Shown here piece by piece: positions 23,001 through 34,393 of a stretch of DNA of 64,000 nt (positions within the stretch are counted from its first letter, which is position 1; every line of letters begins with the position of its first letter). The DNA lies in the NCBI GenBank assembly GCA_965153455.1, contig OZ234494.1, positions 744,001-808,000 on the forward strand, given 5' to 3'. A program made the position numbers and the translations under genes. The notes under the pieces are model-generated. The model was not told where the DNA came from. It ran no database searches and worked only from the letters and a program-made list of their open reading frames with translations. Source of the DNA: Sphagnum compactum (taxonomy: Eukaryota; Bryophyta; Sphagnopsida; Sphagnales).

Positions 23001-26000
23001 GTACCCAAGTTCACTCGTTTATGCAAAACCTTTAATAATAAATGCTGCCACACAACCCACCCTTATGAGAATTATTGCCTCACTGCTGGTCCGTAATGAC
23101 ATCACTAAACCTTTTACGATTCTCTCAGGGTCTGGTTGACTACCTGACAGTTGGTGAAACTGATACTATAGACAGAAAATTGTATGGGCAAAAGTTGCAC
23201 AGTTGATATGGATCTTGGTGCATGCAGGAAGAGGATGCACAGAATGTTCAGAAGAAGATCAGGTGATGGCCTATTCTTTTCATCCTGATATTGAAGCATC
23301 AGATGTGCAGGACAGGCTGTTGGTGATGAAGAGGATCTCTAGCTTATCAAGTGCTGATCATGCTGATCATGTGTGCTGGTCTGCAGACTTTCATACAAAG
23401 AGCTATGTTGTCAGGTTCCAGAGGCCAAGTCCCAGCAATGTTTATTCAAGACCTTGGAGGTGCTCTTTGATCTGATGTGCTCATACTACACCATGATGAC
23501 ATGCCACCAACATCCAGAAGTAAAAACTCTCTCTCTTAACTGTTTCACCCTTTTCTGCAAAGACCATCAATAGGAATTCACAAATTGGATTACAGTAGTG
23601 GTGCAGGTCTAGTAGTAGCTAGAAAGAGCTTCTGAGGATGCTGAGCTTGACAATCAAGTATTTATTTAGTACTAAAAAAGCTGAGGATTTTTGTGGGTTG
23701 TGTGTTGCACCCAGTTTATTGAGAGGTTTTCTCCTTCTGGGGATCATGCTCAATTGGGCTTCCAATCCAACAACATAAAGCATCAACACCGCCGCACAGT
23801 TAGCCAGGGAGATTTGAGTTCGAATATGAAGAAAGAACAACAACAGCAGTCAAAGCATTTTCACACAAGCTCCATGTCTTCTGACTCCTTGTTGACAAGA
23901 CTTTCTGTCACATCTCTGCGTGCAACCACCACCAGGCTGCTCACTGGAAGTGTATCCCAAAATGAACTCACTACTTCTAACAGCAGCAGCAGCAGCACAG
24001 CAGTTGATGTGGAAGCTGAGAATAGAATATCATCATCATCACCTGCTGGAGAATTTCATGTGCAGCAGCAGGGTCATTTGTCTGGTGAGGATACACCGCC
24101 AGGGGGGGAAGAAGAAGAAGACAACAAAGCTGATTCTCCTCTATCCAAGGGTGAGGGAATAGTGATACTGATTGTGTCAAAGGCACTTGACAATGGGCGC
24201 AAGACGTTTTGGGAGCTTGTTAGCTGGCGTGTATCAGCATTGCTTTCGACTATGACCAGCAGCTGCTGCTACACAGCTACTAGTAATTCCAACTACCAGT
24301 TTCTGCAGAGCCTTGAGTGGGCAAACAAGTTCATACTTGCAGGAGAGGCATTTTGTGGTGCTGAGGCTGTATCACTACGGAGCAATCTTGCAAAACAGAC
24401 TGAGGAAGTCTTTGGCACTTTCCATTGCCATAACATTGAAGTGAGGTTCTCATGATCTCAAACTCATGTATCCCAAGGATCCCAAGGATGTTGTACATGT
24501 ATCTAGAGCTTTTGAAACTGGACTTGATGATGCAAGGAAAACTAAATAAAAATTCCTTGTAGCTAGAAGCTGTCCATGACAAATTTTTTCTGGGTGGGTG
24601 GGTTTTGGACATAGATATTGCGAATGGTGACAAAAAAGGAGTTGTGGAAGCCATTGTCATCAGTGGTTTTGAAGTCAGTGAATGTATTGGATCCGACAGG
24701 CAGTATAAGATTGTCATTGCTGCTGCCGCCATCATCAGCTGTCACAAGTGGTGGTGGTATTAGTAGCGTTGGGAGTAGTTTGAGGGCAGCAGAATTTGCA
24801 GCTTGGTTCAAAGGCGGGAATCCCTTTGCTGCAGAAAGACTGCCTGGGTCAATGGATCCCACAGTTAATATACGTGAAGAAGAAGAAGATCATCAGACTC
24901 TCAACACAAAAGGTTTGGGTGGAACAGGCACAAGTGACAATTGGGTTGTCCAGGTTGAAGGTGACAAAGATGACAAGAAGAATGAGGATCTGCTACTAGC
25001 TACTGACTCCATTGAGGAGGATAGTCAGCTGCAAGGGCATCTGCATACTCCCTGGAGAAGTACTACATCCACCACAGTACTAGGGATCAAGGATCATAGC
25101 CAAGTTTCAGCTGCAGACAATGAGAAGACTTTAATTGTTACAAACTCTTCTGTCTGCATCTTTAGGTCACTCCACTGCTGTGAACTCATATCAGCAGATT
25201 CTTCTTCAATGCAAGACATTTTACAGTGGAAAGTGCAAGACTTCTTTTAAAGCTTTTGGAGGCTGCAGTTAAAGCAGATTTCTCTCTAACATGGCTTTGA
25301 AGCAGTTTTCAATTAGGCTGAAAACTGGGGATTTGGGTGCGCTGGCAGATACATGGAAAAATATGCAAGATTAATGCAAATATTTCAGCCAATTGCTTCA
25401 GAGGTCTTCAAGGTACAACATTATAGTCATGAATCTGCCTCCTTATTCTTCTTCTTCTTCCTGCATCTCTGTTTGATTTGAATACCCTGCCAGATCCTGG
25501 CAGATGGTGCATGTATGCCACCCACGGGCATCCTGTTGTCTGTTCAGACATGAATTTTCTTCTTGCTTGAAGAGCAATCCTTTTGCAAGCGACTTGGCTT
25601 CTAAATATAAAACTGGTGGATGTCTCAAATGGGTGCCATCTTTTTTTTGCAGGGATTGTGTCAGTTGTTTGATTTGTATTTCTTCTCCATTTATAAGATG
25701 TTTGGGCAGCGTGAGGCATTCAGTGGTAGTCAGGGTCAGTCCAACTCATACTGTAAGTTTGTTGACCTTAACTACTTGTCCCCATTCTTCAATCTCATTC
25801 TAGAGATTTTGTTGAGGGTTTAGGAAGGTAAATTCCCTTTCCATTTGAAAATTTTGTGCTATCTTTTGTCACGATGGTATTATTTGAGCTGTGTTGGAAC
25901 ACTGGAATGTATTGTCAGACATGTGTGGTGGCATCATGGCATTATGTACCATGTCGCACACAGCTTCATTCATTCCAACAGTCCCCAAAGTACATCTGAG

Positions 26001-28680
26001 AAGGTTTTCCACCTTTCATGTAAGTGGCTTTGTTGTGTGTCATGTGGGAATTCCGAGAAGTGCTGAGCCCCCAGCTTCGAGCGACCTTGCTAAGGATATC
26101 ACAAGGCCTTGAGGAGCAACTGGTGAAATACCTGGCAATCTCCAACACCCAAACAGTACCAGAATCAAGTCTGGGTGGTCCTACCACAGAAGAAAGCCCC
26201 AGTGTGTCTAGCTATACTAGCAAGACATCAGAGGTGACAGCAGAAACAGACCCTGCCAGGGATGGAGATGCAACAATAGTGATGACCTTCAGTAATCTGT
26301 ATGCTCTCAAGGTACCCTAAACCCTAAACATACTTGCAAATTGCTTTCTCAGCAGATCAATGCCACTTTCCTTGGCTTGCCAGTATCCAGATTGCACTTG
26401 GTGTAAGTGATTTCAATCACTTTGTCCAAGACCCATGATGTTTCCTGCACCTATCTCCATCAGGAAGAAACAGAATGTATATGGGATTTCCTTCTCTGCT
26501 GCACATGTGAATTTTCTAAACACCAATAAAGTAAACTGGGGTTCTGTGGTTTTGGTGCAGGAGCGCATGGTAGCAGTAGAATCACTGGGCTGGATCTCTC
26601 AGATGTTGAAAGCATCACACCATTCACTGCAAGCAATGCTACCTCAGGATTCTTTGAATTCAGTGGAGTTTTTCTATGCATGTACGGTATGTACATTTTG
26701 GATGTGCTTCCAGAGTTGCTCTTTTTTTTCCGTTTGTGATTTGGATCTATCCCCTTGCTTTAAGCATGATCTATCCTTCAGTTGCTGACAATTGTTACAT
26801 CACATAGTCGCATGGCAAGTGGGTTTCATTACCACAAACCCGGCATGCAGCACAGAAGTGTGACAGTTGTTGGAAGTCTGACATGACCTGCAGTGTTTGA
26901 TGATGTGCCCCTGCACAGGTAAATGCAGTCCCTGATTTAGCAGAACATGTCTACAAGGCAGTTGCAAGAATGCTCCTCAACATTGGAGGGTAAGGTGGGG
27001 CTCATAACCTGTTTCTGTAAGAAATGAGATCTGCAGTTTTATGCTGGAACATACCTATATATCATGAAGACTAAACTGCATGGCAGACACAATTGCCAGA
27101 CATCAGATGGGTCACCTGGATAAGTCAACGGAAACATTTGGATCCACATTATCACAACCAACCTATATCAAGAGTTGCAAAGGATAAGTTCTTCTCCATG
27201 TTCTGCATGGATTCAATACATGAGCATGTGATTGTTGTGTAGGTACATTGATCTCATTGCAAACGTGAGATGGGAGCTCAATGATCTGGGAATAGAACAT
27301 AATGGGTAATTGTACTATTCTCAGGATTCATCTGTCTTGCACCAATGTTAAGATAAAGTGTGTCTACCTCTGTGACTTGACCCGCAATTTGGAGATGATG
27401 GATGTGGGTTGCCATTGTCAACCATAAAATGTCTTGTAGTGTACTTGGATCACCGACATGCTCAAAAGAAAGTTGGCTATGATGCCACTAACATCAACTT
27501 CCACATGTGGAGCACAATGACAGGGTAGTATATGGGCTACAAGGCTGGATAAGCCCAACAGTCCATGATTGTTCAATCTGCACTATATGGGTACCTGGAA
27601 TCATTTGTGTTATGGATTGGCAGGTACATTGATCAACTCCTGTTGGAGTATAAACAGTACTCAAGCAAGTTGGTGCTGCAAGGTAGTCTTCAGAAGGAGG
27701 TATATGTCACAAGAAGACCATGATTCCGCAACCTTTTGTTTCCTTTCGCATAGCAGGATGGACTTCCAGTAATGGGGATGTTGCTAGAGAGGATGAGATA
27801 CTATACAAAGGGAAAACCACTGTTGCTTCAAACTTCACATATGTGGTGGGGTTAAAGGAGTTTCTAGTCATGTCAGAGTGCAGCAAAAAAATGTGATCTG
27901 CATTATACATATATACATGTGGGTCATATGTGTTGTATTTGTTGTTTGCAGATGTCAGAGCTTTTATTGGAGTATGGAGTGGATATTCTTGCTGAGACAA
28001 TTGTTGAAGGTCTCTCACAAGTTAGAAGATGCAACAATGAGGGACGAGCTTTGATGTCGCTTGATCTCCAGGTGTGAATGAGCCACAGTTGGATCATCTC
28101 AATAGGATACCTAGTTGTTGCAGGTGTGTGTGCTTACAAGCATATATAATTGCTATGTTTTCTCAGAGCTTACACCCCTTGTGGAGAGTATCTACAGGTG
28201 CTTATAAATGGTGTGCAGCAGGTGGCACTGCCACGGCTACGGTCCAACTTACAGATTGTGGAAACTTACATTAAGGTACATAGTAGTACATCAAACCCAT
28301 TGCTGCATATATTGATGATGTGTCTGGATTGATGTTCCATGAATGCTGGAAGTTCTAATGCAGTGCCTTTTTGTTTGCATCAGGCCTTCTATCTACCCGA
28401 CATAGAGTTCCTACCTTGGGTTCAGACACATCCTGTGAGTGTGTGTCAATCAATCTCTTAGGAAGAACCTTGTGTAGGCAGATAGATACTGAAGATACCA
28501 ATGGGTCTCGTTTTCTGAAAATCCGTGGCTCAACTGACTCATGTAATCTGGGTTTTGTTTTAACAGGAGTATACAAGGTCACAAGTCGTTAGACTCTTCA
28601 ACCTTGCATCAACAGCCAACAACTGGACAAAGAAAAGAAGGGAGGATATTTCAGACAGGATTGAAGCTGGTGATTTTTGA
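20072..28680 (+). CDS. VPS50: Syndetin / VPS50-like EARP tethering-complex subunit
   Basis: Syndetin replaces VPS54 in the EARP complex, which tethers vesicles for endosomal recycling. Twenty-five exons join in one frame to 1169 aa: 20072..20164, 20423..20590, 20704..20778, 20991..21069, 21204..21268, 21410..21499, 21773..21862, 22177..22263, 22481..22564, 22881..23000, 23228..23262, 23387..23519, 23715..24440, 24615..25165, 25349..25412, 25653..25752, 26061..26311, 26561..26686, 26919..26989, 27243..27305, 27624..27699, 27952..28071, 28198..28275, 28384..28434, 28567..28680. The N-terminal VPS54/syndetin coiled coil is recognised by VPARAVAAAAVAKKIADLLP, LERDLQVATIIVKNGRRHL and RKKQVLLDMVPVLERV. 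The C-terminal syndetin domain includes ELLLEYGVDILAETIVEGLS and EGRALMSLDLQVLINGVQQ. A variable, acidic Ser/Gln-rich linker fills the large exon at 23715. The start fits a plant initiation context (ACCATGG), but the frame is open upstream, so an earlier start is possible. Confidence 0.9.
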
Positions 28681-30600
28681 TAATGTCATGTGTCATGTTT
28701 GCAGAGATTTTTGGGCATTGCTAGAAACGTGGATAATCATGCATTTGAAAATGCTTGAACAAGCCATTACAACTAACCACCCAATTCAACTTTGGGTGGT
28801 CTTCACATGACACAAACTACTCACGATTTTGTTGAATGGGCAGATCTCATCAAAAACTCACCAAAATGGTCATGCAATAGGAGGCAATGGTGGTTTAAGA
28901 ATTTTTTTGCTCAAAAATGCCTTTTGACATGGTTGAAAATTTTACACTCCACATTTTCAAACCATTTTGGTGGTTTTTTTTTAATGGTCATTTTAAGCAT
29001 TGTGCACAAGGTTAACCACCTTCCAAATTAGGTAGGTACCCATGATGTAATATAAATGTCACATGGCCTAGCTTGGGTGGCTACTGTCTAAATACCACAT
29101 GTTTGTACTTAAGTTTGTAGCCACTAGGTTAGTACATAAAAATGAATACTAAGTAAGTATAAGTAGAAATCTATCTAGATTAAGCTAAATGTACCTAGAA
29201 TAAGGTAATTAATCTATACTTAGGCTAGGTAGAATAAGATACGTACCTAAGATATGTTTATTGTAAGCTATAGTTAAGCTAATTATATTGTAATATATAC
29301 ATAGGCTAAATTACATATCATAGCCTATATATTGAGGCTAGGTATTAGTATACAATTTCTTATGTACCTATTTAAGTATATCATTTTTATATTTATGTTA
29401 AGAGGTAAAAAATCCCTAGACTACTAGTTAATGTCATAGGCATTTTTAGACTTGTCATCCTTTACCAGAGGGGTGAAGCTAATGAGATTAATTAATTTGT
29501 GTTGATGAGTGGTGGGTTGTAATCCACCTAATCACCTAGGAGATTTCTAAAAAAAATTAGGATAAAAACCTATTTTCATGGGGTCAATGTAAACCTTGTG
29601 TGATTTTGTGGGAAGAGAGGATGAAAATAAGACTTAAGGGGATTCTATTCCATTTGATGATGTTGTAGTTTAAAGTTTGGGTTATGATAGCCCTCTTTTG
29701 GAGAGGTGTTATATGTGTAAAACTAAAGAGGGGAGAGGAGTATGGAATTGTATTGTACTTGTGTTATTTCAATGGAAAAGGGTTGACATAACAACTTAGT
29801 GTTTCGTTGGAGTTCTTTTTATCTTTGAATGTATTACAATACAAGGAAAGATAATATATTCTAAGTTTGCATAATGTTTTGTTACATTTTATATAATAAT
29901 TCTCCATTTCTTCTACAAAAGTAATAAGAATGTATGTGTTGTTTTCCTTCTCACATTATTGGAGTGGCCTATAGTTAGGACAATAAGGATTTGTCCTTAC
30001 ATGATAACCCCCATCTTCTTCTTTTTCTCTTTGCATAAACTTTTTACTATTGCTTGAATAATTTTAGTAAAATTAGTAAGAGATAGTAGTTTTTTTCTTG
30101 GAAGTAGGAAGAAGTTGAACTTGATCCTTTGACATTGCCTTCATTTGGACGGTAATGTTTGAGAATCACATTTTCACCCCATTACATCTTACATTAAAGT
30201 AGGCTAAGCCTACCTAATTGCATGTAGGCTAGCCTAAATATAGCCTATTTTATATGTACTTGGTTTGTACATACTTAGGTTATACATAGTTAATTTATTT
30301 GTACATAGCCTTTACATACATAATTTATACATATTTAGCTTTACATATAAGCTACACTACCTAAATATATTGCGCTGCCCTACCTTAATTTACTTATACT
30401 ATACCTTAAATACCTTTAATTAAATACCATATGTATACCTTACCCTACCTTACATACCTTACACATACCTTATGTTAACCTAAATATCATATCTATATAC
30501 CTACCCTACTTTTCATTTGTAAGCTAAAGTGAATACATGTTAAATACTTAAACACCCTACCTATCCCTATGTTAATTAATACCCTACCCTACATACATAG
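28681..30600. other. AT-rich low-complexity DNA, gene-free
   Basis: After the syndetin stop codon there is no supported gene. From about 29.0 to 30.6 kb the sequence is dominated by short words such as CTACCTA, TAGGCTA and TACATA on both strands, giving a quasi-repetitive texture without a fixed period. It looks like old, mutated repeat DNA. Confidence 0.5.
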
Positions 30601-30624
30601 GTTAAATGATTTAATTTTGAATAT

Positions 30625-30924
30625 ATGTATGGTATTGTAATTTATAACTCACCTTTCAATTCTTTTCCACGTTTTAGAAAAATGCAAAAATGTTTTGAAG
30701 GAATCGTGACACACAATATTCTAGATTGTTTGGTAATAATAAATGCAAATAAAAATTCCATGGCTATACTTGAAGCTAATCAATTACAAATATCTATTGT
30801 ATCTTTGGTGGATTCTAGTATTCTAAACAGATTACAAAAATCAATAACTTATCTTATTCCATTAAATGATGATTCTATACAGTTTGTATATTTATACTCC
30901 CATTCCCTAGGTATAATTAATTAA
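30625..30924 (+). pseudogene. rps2: Nuclear insertion of mitochondrial rps2 (fragment)
   Basis: The open frame matches the C-terminal half of mitochondrial ribosomal protein S2: KMQKCFEGIVTHNILDCLVI, then INANKNSMAILEANQLQI, SLVDSSILNRLQKSITYLIP and NDDSIQFVYLYSHSL. In the family the equivalent positions usually read IPDCLV, QLQIPIV and ITYPIP; here several prolines are Leu or Ser, each explained by a C-to-T change. The piece lies alone in AT-rich nuclear DNA beside a dead retroelement, lacks the N-terminal half, and has no neighbouring mitochondrial gene that I can see. I call it a NUMT relic, not a working gene. A functional transferred copy would need a targeting sequence, which is absent here. 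Confidence 0.75.
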
Positions 30925-31135
30925 CAACACCTATGTTAAGTTAGATACCGACAATCATACTTACAATAAATTTTTAGTTTTAAAACTAATTAATTACCTA
31001 AAATACATTAATTATTGTGTAATTAAATATTAAATATTAATTATTACAAATACATTGTTATAATATAAAATGAATTATGTCAAAACTTAGTTACAATATG
31101 CTTTGTAATTATTAATCAACAATATAATTCATTAT

Positions 31136-31960
31136 GAACTATATTGTGGAACATTGGATTGAATTAGTTACAAAGCCCAGTTAGTGGTTAGAGGAAATGA
31201 ACAAAAAGAAGGTTTGGACTTTTAGGAAACTTTTGCACCATTAATTAAATGGAGCACAATTAGAAATATTGTGAGTCGGAAAATATGGTAGATGGACATC
31301 AAAACAACAGTTTTAAACAATGATATCAAAAAAGAAGTTTACATGAAGCAACATGAAAAGATTTGTCAAACTTGGAAGTGAACACTTGGTCTGTTGACTA
31401 AATAAAACATTATATGGACTTTGTCAGGCTCCTTGAGCATGGTATGAAAAGATTCGACAAATTTTTCAAAAGTTTATGAATGACTAAATGTGGAATAGAC
31501 TCCAACCTCTACTTCTGGCAAAATGAAGATGAAATCCTAATAATCATGTTGTAGATGGATAGTCTTGTCCTCACAAGGAACACTGATGAAAAGATTGCAT
31601 GGTTGAAGAGGTGGTTTGAAGGAGAGTTCAAGATGATGGACTTGACGCAATTAGGACATTATTTGGGCATTAATTTTACCTTCACAAAGGAATGAATATT
31701 CTTGTCTCAAAAACCATACTTACCATACCATCGGTTCACCAAGCATGGTATTGGATGAACACAAATTACACTATGATAGTCAAGTAGGATTTGGATAAAG
31801 TTGTTGGTTTCAAGTTCATTGAACTAATGGAGCATATGACCTAGTTGTCTTTGATTGTGGTGGTGTTGAAAAAGAACAGCAAGCTCTGCATATGAATTGA
31901 TTTTTGTTGCCTAAATGTCGCCATTAAAAAAAATTCATACCCATTGCCTTTTATAAATGA
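31136..31960 (+). pseudogene. Degraded Ty1/copia reverse transcriptase
   Basis: Read across frames, the DNA gives a recognisable copia RVT_2 domain: VVRGNEQKEGLDF then stop then ETFAPLIKWSTIRNI, MDIKTTVLNNDIKKEVYMKQ, a decayed YVDD block read as MDSLVLT, and EKIAWLKRWFEGEFKMMDL, GHYLGINFTFTKE and IFLSQKPYL. Stops and frameshifts interrupt it repeatedly, so it encodes nothing. I could not find long terminal repeats, so the ends of the element are unknown. Confidence 0.85.
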
Positions 31961-32740
31961 AGTGTTGGACAAGATAGTTGGGCATGAAATATATATATTT
32001 TTGAATGGTTTTTTAGGTTGTCATTGTATTTGCATTGCTCTATTAGACTATTTCAAAATGACATTCATAATTGATTGGAGAGCTTTTGTTGCATGCTATG
32101 ATTAATATGAATGATATTTGCATATAATCAATATTTTAAATATTCAAATGAATGAAATATTATTTTTTAATGAAATACATGAATGTTCATGTTTAATACA
32201 CAAAAATCGCATAATTTTATGTACAAATATATAATAATAATTACACGAATTTAATTAAAATGTAAATTATATATATGTATATCACAAGTTTAAAAAACAT
32301 CATTTATATAAAAATGATATATAAATTTTTTGTGTCATTTTTAGATTTTGAAATCTATGGATTTTGCATAAACAAATCGTTTTACGATTTTCACACAGAT
32401 TCTATTAAAATTTTGGAATGAAGGTAATAATGAAAAAATTTGAAAAAAAAAAACATTTATGAGTTTGGAGGCGTATTTTCATAGATGAAAGAATTTTGCT
32501 CTTGTTACATTCTTTCATTACACCTTTTGTCATTGGAGTTTTTTTGTACTTTTTGTCGTGCTTGACACCATTGCAACTTGTTTAATTCAAGCATTGAAGA
32601 TTAAATCTATCAAGACACAAAACAAAAATCTCATTCTATTACATATAAACCCTTAAAATTCGAAATCAATGACAATGTCAAACCTTGCTCCTAAGCTTTC
32701 ATTAATGTCAACAATGAGAATCACATTTAAAAAGTGGAGT
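31961..32740. other. AT-rich DNA after the copia relic
   Basis: Nothing identifiable. It may contain further decayed retroelement sequence, but no motif is readable. Confidence 0.4.
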
Positions 32741-33373
32741 GACGATGAAAACTCATTGCAAATCATATTTCTAAACCATTTGACAAAAGGGGGTTGGATA
32801 GTGTGAGGGAGTGTGTGTGTGTGATGAAAACTCATTGCAAATCCTATTTCTAAACCATTTGACAAAAGAGGTTGGATAGTGTGAGGGGGGGGGGTGTGTG
32901 TGATGAAAACTTGTTGCAAATCATATTTCTAAACCATTTGACAAAAGAGGTTGGATAGTGTGGGGGGGGGGGGTTGTGTGTGATGAAAACTCGTTGCAAA
33001 TCATATTCCTAAACCATTTGACAAAAGGGGGTTGGATAGTGTGAGGGGGTGTGTATGTGATGAAAACTCATGGACAAATGTCCATCAAAATGGCCATTTA
33101 GTCAAATTGGCCATATTGAATGGATAGGGTCTAGTCAAATAGACCATCCTGCGAATCATATTTCTAAACCATTTGACAAAAGGGGGTTGGATAGTGTGAG
33201 GGGATGTGTGTGTGATGAAAACTTGTGGACAAATGTTCATCAAAATGGCCATTTAGTCAAATTGGTCATATTGAATGGATAGGGTTTAGTCAAATTGACC
33301 ATCCTTGCAAATCATATTTCTAAACCATTTGACAAAAGGGGGTTGGATAGTGTGAGGGGGTATGTGTGTGATT
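32741..33373. repeat. Tandem array, 78-bp units, later units enlarged
   Basis: GATGAAAACTCATTGCAAAT, then CATATTTCTAAACCATTTG, then ACAAAAGGGGGTTGGATAGT is repeated from about 32744 with spacing near 78 bp for the first four copies. From 33060 the unit contains an extra block of about 85 bp (GGACAAATGTCCATCAAAAT, then GGCCATTTAGTCAAATTGG) and repeats at a longer period. Runs of G and GT inside the units vary in length between copies. Confidence 0.85.
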
Positions 33374-33924
33374 GTGAGTTAAGAGGATGAGTCCTTCACC
33401 CATCGGTGTTGCTGTTGCATTTATGGTGATTTTTTCAAGTCTTATGACTCAAAATCCTTAATGCAAGGCCATTTTGCCAAACATTGTTTTTTTTTTTTGG
33501 GTTGCCATGTGACAAAAAAAAATTCACCACCAGAAAAAAAACATTGCTCTAAATATGGCTAATTTAGTAATTTTCATTCCAAAAAATGGCGAAAACATCT
33601 TTAAAAAAAATCCACAATTTTTATTTTTATTTTTATTTTTTTGGGTTTTTTTGGGTGGGGTTGTTGGGGGGTCCCTTTTGGTTTGTTTTGTTTTGTCGGT
33701 GCGTCGAGGAGCACACAAGCGCCGGAAAATCACATGCGCCAGAGCCCTCAGCAGCACTAGCGATGGCGATGACGGGGGCCTAGCGATGCAGCAGCCACTC
33801 TTTGCGATCAGTCTTCGGGGAGCTTTGAATGGAGCGGCGGTGCAGATGGCGCGATTCGGGGATCCTTTTGTAGCGTATCGGAGCGGGATAAAACGGAGAC
33901 TGGAAGTGTAGCATAATAATAGGA

Positions 33925-34353
33925 ATGGAACATGGCTCCGGAAAGATTGGTGCGCCTTTCGTGATTCTCCTCGTGCTGGTTCTGTTTTATTGTTGTTGTT
34001 GTTGTTGCTGTTGTGCCGATACGACTACTCTTGTCTCTGCTGGTGCTGCTGCGGAGCTGAAGGCGGAAAGGGAAGGAGAAGAACAAGAACAAGGGGCGTC
34101 TTCGTTCCGTATAGTAGGAGGTGGAAGAAGGCTTCTTGTTGGCAGTGATGATGGTGAGGGAAGAGGAGATTTGTTTGCTGAGTTGAATGTTTTAGCCAAG
34201 GAGATAGGAAAGGAGATCCTGGCTGTGCGTAATGCGGAGGAGGGGATTACGGAAAAAGAAACTGCGGGAGATGGAGAACTGAACCAGCGGATCATGCGTT
34301 TCGGCTTGAGAGAAGAAGAAAACAGCGCCGCGCCTGCTGTATGTTACCCCACC

Positions 34354-34393
<40 letters not shown>

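Noticed and set aside
32741-33373. Possible CRISPR-like array
   Set aside because: The whole 78-bp unit is conserved, with no unique spacers, and the context is a plant nuclear genome.
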